This document shows positions 1 through 10,199 of a DNA stretch of 64,000 nucleotides, piece after piece. Position numbers and translations under genes: made by a program. Origin of the DNA: Lytechinus variegatus (lineage: Eukaryota; Echinodermata; Echinoidea; Temnopleuroida; Toxopneustidae); assembly GCF_018143015.1 (NCBI RefSeq), contig NC_054746.1:37046830-37110829 (forward strand), in the 5' to 3' direction. The notes under the pieces were generated by a model, which had not been told where the DNA came from, did no database searches, and was given only the letters and a program-made list of their open reading frames with translations. Numbering within the stretch: the stretch's first letter is position 1; each line of letters opens with the position of its first letter.

Positions 1-33
1 CCGATGCAAACAAAAAAAACCCCGCCAAAACAT

Positions 34-500
34 GGCTAAAATTTCACATTTGAAAAATCCATGAAATGGCCATGTATTTTCCATATTACCTTGAAATTGT
101 TTTGATTTAGTTGGAAACTACCGAAAAAATGAAGAATATTCAGCTCTTTCTTGACTCTGATTTATGATGATGTTACACTCGGTAAATGTTTTTTTTTTAT
201 TGTGGTCCCACATGTAGACTTTCATGGTGTTCACCAAGTTCAAAACGATCAATGATTGTTTTCTGTTAATGTTGTAACACCATGAAAAAAAATCATGAAA
301 GTCTACATGTACATATGGGACTACAATAAAAAAAATATATTGACCAAGTGTATTATAAAATGATGAAGAAAAGACAAGAGAGAGGTGAATATTCTTAATT
401 TTCTTGATGGTTTTCAACTAATTTTAAAAAAAATTGAGGAAATATGGAAAATAAATGACCATTTCATGGATTTAAAGATGCAAAATGTTAAATTTTAGCC
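34..500. repeat. Long foldback (inverted) repeat
   Basis: Two arms of about 200 bp face each other. The left arm begins GGCTAAAATTT (34) and the right arm ends AAATTTTAGCC (500). Matching blocks run inward in the same order: a TCCATGAAATGG/CCATTTCATGGA block, a TTTTCCATATT/AATATGGAAAA block, GAATATTC, and near the centre an ATGTAGACTTTCATG block (about 213-227) opposite CATGAAAGTCTACAT (about 294-308). A loop of about 65 bp separates them. The arms have diverged by substitutions and small indels, so this is an old foldback or MITE-like element. It contains no credible coding frame. Confidence 0.8.
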
Positions 501-506
501 AGAGTT

Positions 507-634
507 AATAAAGAGCTGAATATTTTTCACTGGCTTTCTTTATAGTTTTCAACTAAATGAAAACAATTCTAAGGAAATATGGCAAACAGATAACCATTTT
601 GTGGATTTAAAGTTGCAAAATATGAAATTTTAGC
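507..634. repeat. Extra tandem copy of the foldback arm
   Basis: This segment repeats the right arm of the neighbouring foldback in the same orientation: GAATATT, then GTTTTCAACTAA, then AGGAAATATGG, then ATTT(T/C)(G/A)TGGATTTAAAG, then GCAAAATATGAAATTTTAGC. The copy has diverged but the block order is kept, so the locus holds three copies of the arm (one inverted, two direct). Confidence 0.7.
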
Positions 635-2160
635 AACTTTTGGTGAAAGTATTTTTTTAAAGCCTTAAACGCCCATTTATAAATAGCGAAAGTTTTTTTT
701 TTAGATTAAGTTTTTAACGGAAATTTCTTTTTGTAAAGGCCTGCAAAAGATTACTTTCATAACTTTACTACAAGTACTAGTGAGTATTTGGTAATCCTAT
801 TGAAATGTATGTTTCATTGCTAAGACTGAATTGGTTAATATTTTGCTGGAGAGACGTAGCTATCAATCTGAAAGAACTTTAGTCATTGAGGGTAATGAAC
901 TTTGTTATTTGAGATAAAGAGAGAGAGAGAGTGTGTGGGTGTATGTGATGGGTTGGGTAAGGAGCAGGTGATGTTATAATGGGATTGGGAAATATATATT
1001 ATTACATTATTTTCTTGTACATAGATACATGTATATTTTTTTCTATAAAATATAGGAAATATTTGAAAGCGTTAATTTTACTTTATTGGAGATGTAAGGT
1101 AGCATAACAAGTTGTTTGTTGGCGACTGGATCGCATGCAGGATTTCGTATCTGCTTGCCCGATCCCACTTTTAAAATGAGATGCAGAAATAATAGGATAA
1201 GATAGGCAAAGGCTGGATGGGAATCCTGCCGAAAGATGCTGAAAAAAATGGCTCAGGCTTTGGATAGGGAGCTGAAAAATAAGAGTGGCATGAAATTATA
1301 AGAAAAGTAGCAGTTAACCATTTCACTGTTAAATCATTGGCTTAAATCATTGATGCGATAAGATTAAGTGAATTAAGGGTAAATCAATACTTTCGAGATT
1401 CTTTATTGGACAATGTTAATTTTCGATTCTCAGATTACAAATACGTTTATAGTTATTCAAGCTATTGAGGTATGTGCTTTTGAATCCATCATAGTTAGCA
1501 TTTGTGGTCCTCAAAGTACATTCTCTCACTTTCTCTCATACAGTTATATTTTTTTTCTAATGATTTATATGGATTTATCCAATATTTTGGCATTAATTTA
1601 AACTGCAGTTCATTTTATCCAGCAGCACTTTATTTTGTCATCTACATTGGTTTCTTATACCCTCCTATATTAAATTTGTGCACAAATTGTGGACATTGTA
1701 TGTGGTTTCCTAAACAAAATGGTAAAATGTTTCATTTATTTCATAATGATCATGTAATGTAGGTATATATAAGATGTCACTTTAAGTGATCACTTAAAAA
1801 CGGTACACAAATAAAGAAATTCATTATTATACTTGGAGCCATAATTGTGCCTTATTTTGGAATTTCGGATAATTCTTAGATGATTACTACATATATATAA
1901 TATGGCACAGGTAGAATCTAATTGATAGTAGCAGAAAAACTATAAAATGAAGTTCTAGCCTTTATGAAAATAAGGTGATGCATGTGACTTTCAATTTCAG
2001 TTCAGTGTTTTTCCATGGTATAATATATGTAAAAGCAAACACTTGAAAGTTTTGATTATAAAGAATATGTCATGAAGAACTATTTTTTCAATGAATCAAG
2101 CAGTTAATTACTCCATCATACCAAAGTTTCTACTGCATCCCGTTTTCTCTTTCGAATTAG
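635..2160. other. Noncoding stretch
   Basis: AT-rich sequence with a short GA/GT simple repeat near 915-945. Open frames of 60-90 codons near 1413-1762 are low-complexity chance frames with no recognisable domain. I see no other supportable feature. Confidence 0.5.
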
Positions 2161-2248
2161 GCCCAAGTTGTGTGTAAATGCAGAAACTGTTGATGATCTG
2201 TTTAAGAACTTCTCAAACATGATTGAGTTGGGTGCTCTCGCACTTTAA
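2161..2248 (+). CDS. Candidate 3'-terminal coding exon, unidentified gene
   Basis: A good acceptor (pyrimidine tract GTTTTCTCTTTCG, then AATTAG at 2155-2160) is followed by a frame that uses one leftover base and then 28 codons to a TAA at 2246-2248. The peptide begins PKLCVNAETVDDLF and ends NMIELGALAL. It has balanced, amphipathic, globular-like composition, unlike the low-complexity translations of the surrounding DNA. Both other frames are closed by stops, so if this is coding it is a last exon entered in phase 2. I do not recognise the protein, and no upstream partner exon is visible in 1-2100; it would have to lie beyond the left edge. It could also be a chance open stretch or a pseudogene fragment. 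Confidence 0.35.
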
Positions 2249-2478
2249 TACTGGTATGTTATCCTCTGTTCTAAAATTAAACATTATACAAAAGGGTAGA
2301 GACTTGGTTCTAACCTCTTAGAGAGCTAAAACTCTATTGTAATCTTTCATATGTTTTTTTTTAAGTCTAAGGGTACCCTCTTTAAAAAAAAAAAAAGAGG
2401 GACTGATTTGAGTGTTTTGAATGACAAGTCATTCAATTTATTACTGTTGATTTTAACTCTTGTACATGGTGTGTCACA

Positions 2479-2848
2479 CCCCTTTCATAAACCTATCCTC
2501 CAATTAGCCGCCCAAGAGTAATGCGGATAATTCAATAAAAATTGCGTTCATAAACTCCGAAAATAATCCGCACTATTTTTTATGAGCGCCCGTCCTGATA
2601 AAGGAGGACAATCGTCATGGCAACCGCACACACCCCCTCCGATGTGGTTGCGTTGGAAAAGGGTGACCGCTCCATAGCAATTATCCGCATTACTTTCGAA
2701 ATGCATTCATAAAGTCAAAATCTGGTCCCGATGCTGCTATTTTGCGGATAATTGCAGCATCAAAATAATGTGGATAACTCTGGTCCTCCTCCAATTTTAC
2801 GACCAAATTATGCTGCTGTTAGCCGCGTAATTGGGTTTATGAAAGGGG
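2479..2848. mobile_element. MITE-like element, 370 bp, with terminal inverted repeats
   Basis: The left end CCCCTTTCATAAACC and the right end GGTTTATGAAAGGGG are perfect inverted repeats. The similarity extends inward, more weakly, through CCAATTA/TAATTGG and a GCGGC-like block. The interior repeats a GCGGATAAT / ATTATCCGC motif in both orientations. No transposase frame fits inside, so it would be non-autonomous. Target-site duplications are not obvious. Confidence 0.75.
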
Positions 2849-5317
2849 TATCAGACTTTACAGTTAATCTTATTTGTACAATTGATTGTATCTTTTATGA
2901 TGAAGAACCCTGTGAACTTCATATGAATTGATAGGTTAACCCTTCAATCTAGTGGTGGCTGTATTGAAGACCTTCATTGAATGAACAAATTAAGCCAGAA
3001 CAATTGCAATTACTCCCATAGCTCTCCCCTTTAAAGTTGTTGCAGTATTACACTCATTTGTTATTCCAAAATGTAATATTTGCTACCATCAGAATGTGAT
3101 AATTGCAAGAAAAACTTTTGACCCACAATTAAGCCGGCCATGCCAACTTCCTGATTAGATGTTCCATATTCCTGCCTAATTTTTGTGGATAATATTCAGA
3201 ATTGCTTCTCTGTAATCTCTTTTAGACTTTTTAGTACTTCGATACTTCTGCTATAACAAGATAATTTGGATGATTCCAAGGACCTTGCCTAACTTGGTTT
3301 TATCATTCATAAGTCACATTTTTGAATGGGCATTTACTCCCAATGTTTATTCCTAATGTTTATTCCTAGTGCTTTGCATACAAAGTACATGTCATGTATA
3401 TTACCGGTACATAAAAGTACCTTCAGATTTTCTTTCTCCGGAAAATAGTAAATAAATGGCATGCTCAATGCCTGTTCCCCCTCATTTTGTTTGATTTTTT
3501 AAGAGTGCATTATTGTTTTACTTGTGTGTAATCTGTTTGTGCTGTGATAAATATATATATATTATATAAACTCCTCAAAAAAAGATTGGAAATCTGACTT
3601 TGATGGATAATCCCTCCTCGGTTTTAGTAAATATCAATATGTAATTAATATCAATGAATAGAGCATTTACATGATATGATTATGGTTCCCATGGAGGTGC
3701 AGTGCCTTGAAATGTGGGGCAAGTTCAAATTTCAAAAGTTGCAAAATGACAATATTGAAAGTCACTGTTCTTCTTTACGTGGTGATGAGTAAGCTTCTCA
3801 GCGGTTTCTTTTAAATTTGATCGATAATTCCTCATTGGTTTGAATGAATATCAAATGTGTAATTAAAGAAATGCCAGTAGTTGCACTAAACACTGAATTC
3901 ATGAGAAATTCTGTAAAACCAGGCTTAATTGTCAGAATATCATCGAGGATCTAGATCTGGTACAGTTCATAAACTGAACTCTGTGAAATCTTGAAATCTA
4001 CGCTGAAAAATGTTCACACTGAAGATTACCAACACAGATAGGCACACGTGGGACTGTGTATTAATATTGCTGGAATAAAGACCTGACGGAAGTGACCGAA
4101 TCCGCGCTTATTTTGCTTATTTATCAGCAATTACACAATTTCTTCCAGAATCCTTTGGCACATATTTTTTCATAGACTTCGCCTTTTCGTAGGGCTGTAG
4201 GCTATATATATATATATATTCACACACATGACTCCACATTCCATTTTGTTAATTTGCATGTATTGTACCTGTAGTGTAATAGAATGATTGTCATTTTTAC
4301 AGATAATTAAAAAAATTATGTTACATTGCTTTTGTTTTATTTTTTTTCAAGGGGTGGGGTAGAAAATTACAAGCAAATTGATATATTTAGGGAATGTCTC
4401 AACAGATAGGTCCAACAGAAGTGACTTGATGATCTTTGAATGTCTTATGGTTGTGATAAGACAACATATTAAGTTTACGGGACCATGGGGAATTGAGGAA
4501 TGAAGAAAAGATTTATGAGAAATGCAAAATTAGCGAGATTGAGATTTTTGTGATACTGATGTATTGGCAAGAGAGAACTTGAATTTTATTATTTTCCTTT
4601 AACATCATTCTATGAGCATGATGCCTTTATTTGGAGAGGATCTTGTACCTTACAACTTGCCCCTGAATTCTAGTCTAGTTAAGAGTTGGATACTGATAAT
4701 TCTTTGAATGTATTGTACAGAGAAAAAAAATGTTTAAAATGATTTGTGATGATGTATCCAAAGGCAGCAACATCATCATAGAAACTTAACCAAGGTTAAG
4801 TTTTTTAACTGGCATAACTATGACAGTATAAAGACCTTGAAGTATTTGATGAAACTTTTCACTTATTATTTGGCCCGAGATAGGTCACTGGGCCAACGTA
4901 AAATGTAATGTCAGATCAATTTACTGATAAAACTGTTAAATTAAATAAAACTGATATGGTTATCAGATTTGTTTCTTAGCTAAGGTCAAATGTTTTTTTA
5001 GGTCAATGAACTTAGAGTTTAGTTATCAAATATGTTTTTATCTGATTTTGACAAATCATTAATCTTAGTTGTTTTCATATTTCATGAAGCTTATATAAAA
5101 GGAATATCCAGTTCCCAGGGCAATAAGAGTGGCCACTGGTATTGCACTTCAATTGTCTTGGACTATTAATTGCATTGTATATCAGAGCTTGTGGGAAAAT
5201 AACAAATGCTATTCCAATGTCACATGATGCAACATATCAAATACAAGGGTGGTTCCAGAGTCTAACTTTTTCAGAGTGTTAATTGGCATGATAGCATAAA
5301 GAGCAAAACTTCAAAAG
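2849..5317. other. Noncoding stretch
   Basis: AT-rich sequence with small TA repeats near 3551-3562 and 4203-4220. The segments 3570-3680 and 3780-3900 share phrases (GATGGATAAT / GATCGATAAT, then CCTC, then a GAATATCAA-like block), which suggests a degraded dispersed repeat. A segment around 4790-5030 (AAGGTTAAGTTTTT, AGGTCAATGAACTTAGA) looks like a decayed relative of the units in the element at 16242-17315. No coding exon is evident. Confidence 0.45.
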
Positions 5318-5460
5318 CCCCCCCCCAAAAAAAAAATAAATAAATAAATAAATAAAAATGATAATAATAATGTTAAATAGATAAATAAAATGAATAAACA
5401 AAATAACAATAATACATAAATAATATTTAATTAAAAATAAAAAAATAAAAGGACATCAGT
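5318..5460 (+). repeat. Oligo-C/oligo-A junction followed by AAAT-rich simple repeat
   Basis: Nine C (5318-5326) run straight into ten A and then degenerate (AAAT)n/(AAT)n. Similar C-then-A junctions occur at 35863 and 45624 on the same strand. It could be the A-rich tail of a retroposed sequence, but no body was recognised. Confidence 0.6.
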
Positions 5461-5859
5461 AAAGAAAAAATTAAGGTCATTTTACATTTTTCCCAGGAAT
5501 CTAGAATAATCTGGAATTAAAAAATAAGAAAAATCAACAAGGGTATCCAGCAAAAAATAACGGGACAGTTCGTCTCGCAGTCCCCTGAATAACTAGAAAA
5601 GCCCCGGGGACAAGCCAGCAAAAATGTTGTCACTCCCTATTTTAACCGCATTTTAGCTAATGGCTGAATCGACTACTAGTATTAGTAGTCATACCCCGGG
5701 AGCCATAAATCTATGATTTTAGTACTTTCACATGGTGCGCCCCCCCCCCCCCCTTCCCCGCACCGATAATTTCGTGATTAATGCGGGCAGTGGGCAGTTT
5801 GATAGAGGTTTCAATTTGTTAACTTGCTTGTTTCTACTTGTAATTCACTCTTCCATCCC

Positions 5860-6206
5860 AAATAATGTATTCTTGCATAATAATGACCATTTAAACGCGC
5901 CATAGCGTGCGATTGGCGCGCTGCTGAGCACGTGGTTTTGTTATGAGCCAAACCGACGATGATGATGTCACCGTATGTTTGCGGAAGTAATTCTCGATCT
6001 CGATTGATCGTACACACAGAGCGAGAGCTAGAGTACACTGTGCCTATGTGGCCTGCCCAATTATGCCTTGAGTGAGCTCGCGATCGGACCGGCGCGATAT
6101 GTGTAGTTCTCTATGCTAGCTTGCTGCAAATGATATTATTGCTGATCAAATCATCACTCCAGTCTTTACTTGAAAAGGCAGAGCAGACGAAGGCCTATAT
6201 ACAGTT
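5860..6206 (+). promoter_or_regulatory. Candidate promoter and noncoding first exon of YPEL5
   Basis: A local rise in GC and CpG content stands out from the AT-rich surroundings. It contains an inverted CCAAT box in GCGATTGGCG (about 5909-5918), a CACGTG E-box (about 5929-5934), a GATGTCACC CRE-like half site and an ETS-like CGGAAGTA. A strong splice donor GTAAGT starts at 6207 and could pair with the acceptor at 11838-11839 in front of the YPEL5 start codon, giving an intron of about 5.6 kb. This is inference from composition and splice signals; the transcription start is not visible, and other upstream exons are possible. Confidence 0.35.
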
Positions 6207-6632
6207 GTAAGTACATGTAAGAATGCAAGTTTACAGGTGTATCAAGATAATGTCTAATTGATAATTGGGAACATTTTTTTACTCCAATATTTATTATGAT
6301 ATGAATAGATCTGTGACTGTTTCTTTCTGCTCTGTTAGTGTTTGGATCTGGCAAACCCAGGCACACTTGCGACAGTACCTGCCTTTGTGAAATGATCAGC
6401 TGTGTTGTGTGTGTGGGCACTTTTGGTGACTGTGATTGAACTAGACTTGCAGTTTCATATACTTCCTGCTGCCTTTGTGACTTTTGTTTGTGGTATCAAT
6501 GAACAATGTAGACAAGTTCTATCAGGGTTGGAACTTGATACTAGTATAGAAAATTATTGGCCAAATTATTCAAGTTTCAGTATATAGGCCTAGGGTCTAT
6601 TAAAAATGAAATTTACTTTGTGCAGACAGAGG

Positions 6633-6964
6633 TAACCCAGGGAGCTCACCGTGCATTTACTCATACTCAGGGGAGTAGGGTAGATTATGGTCACAATAAC
6701 TTCGAAGAAAATTGTGAACACCGAAATTATGCACTTAGGGCATACCACGATTATGGATGAAGGTCTATCGTGTGGCAGTATCCTGACATCGAGGCACAGA
6801 CTGGAACCTCAAAAAAATGAAAAGTTCTGTTGCGATGCCTCTCCTAATTCTTTCAAAATTCATAACAAAATGGCTGATCGAGACTGGAGTAGGAGAGAAC
6901 TTTGCGTTTTTTTTTTTTTTGAGGTTCCAGTCTGTGCCTTCGCAGGCCGGAGCTCCCTGGGTTA
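6633..6964. mobile_element. MITE-like element with 15-bp perfect TIRs and 9-bp target-site duplication
   Basis: The ends are TAACCCAGGGAGCTC (6633-6647) and its exact inverse (6950-6964). The flanks AGACAGAGG (6624-6632) and AGACAGAGG (6965-6973) are a perfect 9-bp direct duplication. Nested inside is a second inverted pair: GGCACAGACTGGAACCTC followed by A-run (about 6795-6819) and T-run followed by its inverse (about 6907-6938). No transposase is encoded. An 8-9 bp duplication fits hAT or Mutator-type insertion; the superfamily is not settled by sequence alone. Confidence 0.88.
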
Positions 6965-7123
6965 AGACAGAGGCTGCGGCAGTCGTGTCAGTCAGTGTTT
7001 GTTTCGAAGTCTGACTTGTCATAATAGTTTGTTCTTTGGATAATACAACCCGGGAATAAAACCTATATAGACAGCCTAGGGCCGGCGCGGCAGGCCCAAG
7101 GCAAAAATATGTATGGTCAGTTC

Positions 7124-7567
7124 CCCCATGTCTGCGCGGTCTCCCAAGTCTGCGCACCCGCGTATCTGCGCGATTCTAGTAAAAGAAGATACGCAACGGG
7201 CACGAACTTTACACATGCAATACATAGGCAGGTATTCATTAAAAAATCCGACTCAAAATGGTGGAAAAATAATGAATTCAGGGCATTTCATGTGACGGCC
7301 TCAAAATGCAGCCTTTGTCATCAAAATCCCCGAATCGTGTGCAAAGTGAATGAGTGCGCAGACATGGGGTACCATTTTTTTTTCAATCTGAAAATGACAG
7401 CCCGAGGTTTTTTCAAGAAAATCTTATATTTTCTTTCATTTTTTAATGAGAAATTTGGTACACTTACTTTTAATAATGTAAGGAACACTATTAACCAAAA
7501 TATTTTGTGAAAGAAGAAGAAATTCATGTTAAATCTTAACTCAAATTGTTAGGTGCGCAGACTTGGG
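7124..7567. repeat. Interleaved inverted repeats, GTGCGCAGAC motif
   Basis: CCCCATGTCTGCGC (7124-7137) is the exact inverse of 7356-7369, and CCCAAGTCTGCGCACC (7143-7158) is the exact inverse of 7552-7567. The pairs cross (A, B, A', B') rather than nest. The motif GCGCAGAC(A/T)TGGG therefore occurs four times, two in each orientation. It may be two overlapping or partly deleted MITE copies. The open frames here (e.g. 7109-7510) contain low-complexity F/K stretches and resemble no known protein. Confidence 0.75.
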
Positions 7568-8234
7568 GCCCACCATCATACTGTACTGCAATCGTTCAAT
7601 GAACAATGTTGATATAACCTTGTTCTCAGTTACATCTCTATGTGTTGGAAAATGAGGTTGACAATGTTTGGATTCTTTTTCTTTTGGACAAATGCTTGAT
7701 TTTTTTTACACTTTCAGTTTCCATTACAGCTTTCCATTAAATATAACTTAATTATAAATAAAATAAATCAAATAAATTTGATTCTTTAAAGTATTTTTTC
7801 TTTATTAAAAAAAAGCTTGTAAGATGAAAATTTTCTTGCCATATTACTTTCCACCAATAGAGGGCGTACACAAAAATATCCCCTAAATTCAAGTTTTTGA
7901 GTGCTCTGGTCAATACAAAAATTATTCTAAGTTAACTAATGAAAATTTAATTGCAACTGTATAGAAATTAATAATTTTGATCACAAAAGTGATGTTTTAT
8001 TGATTTTTTTTAAAGTGTGTGCTCAATACAGCATTGGCATACCATAGTCCTACCTGTAGATTCTCCACAGGCAGGATGGTAGCAGTGAGCCAGTGCTGTA
8101 CTGTAGACTTTAGATTTACATGTATTTAGGGTCATGTGTTATCAGGCTTTGAAGTTTGCCAAATTATAATAAGTCTGATGAAATTATGCAATCAAGAGAT
8201 TAGCTAGGGCCACCATTAGACTTCTTACTGCAGT
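7568..8234. other. Noncoding stretch
   Basis: AT-rich sequence with T and A runs around 7690-7815. No exon, RNA gene or clear repeat ends were found. Confidence 0.45.
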
Positions 8235-9531
8235 TCACAGTGGCGGATCCAGAGGGGGGCGCCCCGGGCGCGCGCCCCCCTATTTTCGCGGGATTTTTTT
8301 TTTTTTTTTTGATGGCTATATTTACTGGATTGGTACAATGTAGTCAATTTCAAGGGCTAGATCTAGTCAAAACTATATTTTAACTTACGCTCATGGCCTT
8401 TGTGTTCGCACAAAATGCACATACTGTATTGCAATATGTAATTTCCGGAATACCAGGGCGCGCAAGTCGATTGGTTGGAAAGTTGCACCACTTGAAATCG
8501 GGAGTTGCAGTGCAGTGACCAGTGTGAAGATGTTGGATTGGATATCATTTTTTCCCGAAATTTTGTGTTTTTTGTAACATGTGTTTGTCCGTCTTTATGG
8601 CAAATACATGTAAATTGTAAGGAACAGATCGCGAGAGAAAGTGTCAACGATGCGAATGATAATGTCTATCCCCGAGATTATTCTTCACTCAAAGATGAAG
8701 CCCTATATCGGGCACCACGTGCGCAGCATTATCATTCTGCCTTGGTGATCTACGTTTTCACTGAAATGTATAGGTCAGACATATTTGTATTTAATGTAAA
8801 CTAACTTTTACACTTTCTGGTAGATTTAGAGGCATATTATCCAGGGCGCCCCAACTAAGTTTCGCCGAAGCAATCATTCCAACGAATCATCAAGGAGCAA
8901 AATTGTATTAATGATGAGAATCCCCTTAAGAAGCATTATATTACTTTGAGGTTGTGCAGAATGACTGGATTATTGAAGATGATTTGAAAATAATACGAGG
9001 GAAAAGGTTGATTACCAGAAGATGATGTTGTTTTTTCTGTAGTTTGTAACAATTTACTGTGCATTTTGGGGAAAAAAGAACCAAATTTTATGCATGTTGC
9101 CATACGACTAAACAATTCTCGTTTGAAACACACAATGTAAATACACAAATGACAATAAACAGAATGGATTATTCGGAACTTATCAATTACACGTCTCAGT
9201 TTCGTATCATTTAAATTTGACGTTTCAATCACACGATGCAAGCAAGTGAAGAGCCTTTGCCAAATGTTTTGAATGACCGCTTATACGGTGTGTGACTGGA
9301 AACCAGCTCCTAAATGAGTCAGTATGTGTCTTTTATTCATGAAGTTACAGTGATTTAAGTGTGCATTTTTCTTCTGAAGGTGCTCTCAAAATACGACTTT
9401 TGGACATGATTTTTTGAAAAAGTCCTTGCCGTGGGAGGGGGGTATCCCCCTCCCACACCCTCTCCCCGCTCGGTCGCTTCGCTCCCTCGCCGCTGGCGCC
9501 CCCCCTATTTCAAAATCCTGGTTCATGCAAT
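8235..9531. repeat. Possible interspersed repeat bounded by GC-rich ends
   Basis: The left edge (8235 onward, AGTGGCGGATCCAG, then G/C-rich GGGGGGCGCCCC, then CCCCCCTATTTT and a T-run) and the right edge (9420-9531, with CGCTCGGTCGCTTCGCTC, then GGCGCCCCCCCTATTT and CAAAATCCTGG) look like the terminal parts of a dispersed animal repeat. That they belong to one element is inferred from shared phrases such as GGCGCCCC and CCCCCCTATTT. The interior is AT-rich and carries no recognisable transposase; the frames at 8363-8804 look random. Confidence 0.4.
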
Positions 9532-9989
9532 GGGATCATAATGTAGGATGGTTATTTTGTCATTGTGCTCTTTTGTTTATTTCCTTTGACTTGTGGTTTC
9601 TTCAGCTGTTTTACATTTCTGTTTGTCTAGACTTGAGTTCATTTGCATTTCTTTTAAGTACTGCCCTTGCAGTCTGGACTTAGGTTATTTGAGTGTAATG
9701 ATATTCAGTTATCATTCATTCATTCTAGTCTGAATGCCTTTCCTCTCATTCTCTTTTGTCATCTTCATTCCTTCTCTATTCTCTCTTCAGGTGTTCCACT
9801 CATTCCATCCCTCACCTGACTCCATAGTTTCTACTTCCATTATTACATAATCACCAGACATTGTTGTCATCTTCATCTCATTCCTTATTGGTTTATTTTA
9901 TGAATTGGATGCTTACATTTTAGTTCGATCCTTCCATTCATTTGTTTTTGATTGGTTGACTCTACTTGATTTGAATATATGTAAATTAT
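9532..9989. other. Noncoding stretch
   Basis: Pyrimidine-rich plus strand (CATTC/TCTTT-rich around 9710-9800). Nothing else is supportable. Confidence 0.45.
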
Positions 9990-10199
9990 TTATGTGATTC
10001 TGAGTTTAGCTGAGGCAGAAAATAGTGGGAGAAAATTATATAAGTTCAAAGCAGCAACTCAAATCAATCATCAAACCAAATGGGAAATAAGTGAAACTAT
10101 ATGAGATGCAATATGAACAGAACTGCAACTGAAGGAGTCTGGTAGTGCAATGTTTAATCTCTGGGCTACTTTGCCTCAGTTAAACTCAGAGTCACATAA
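9990..10199. repeat. 210-bp inverted-repeat element (28-bp arms)
   Basis: A 28-bp left arm (9990-10017, TTATGTGATTCTGAGTTTAG, then CTGAGGCA) pairs with the inverse of 10172-10199 with two mismatches. Weaker pairing extends a few bases inward. The 154-bp interior is noncoding. It may be a MITE-like insertion; no target duplication is clear. Confidence 0.65.

Noticed and set aside
6765..7157. 130-codon minus-strand frame and the overlapping plus-strand frames
   Set aside because: They run through MITE inverted repeats and homopolymers; no domain or splice support.
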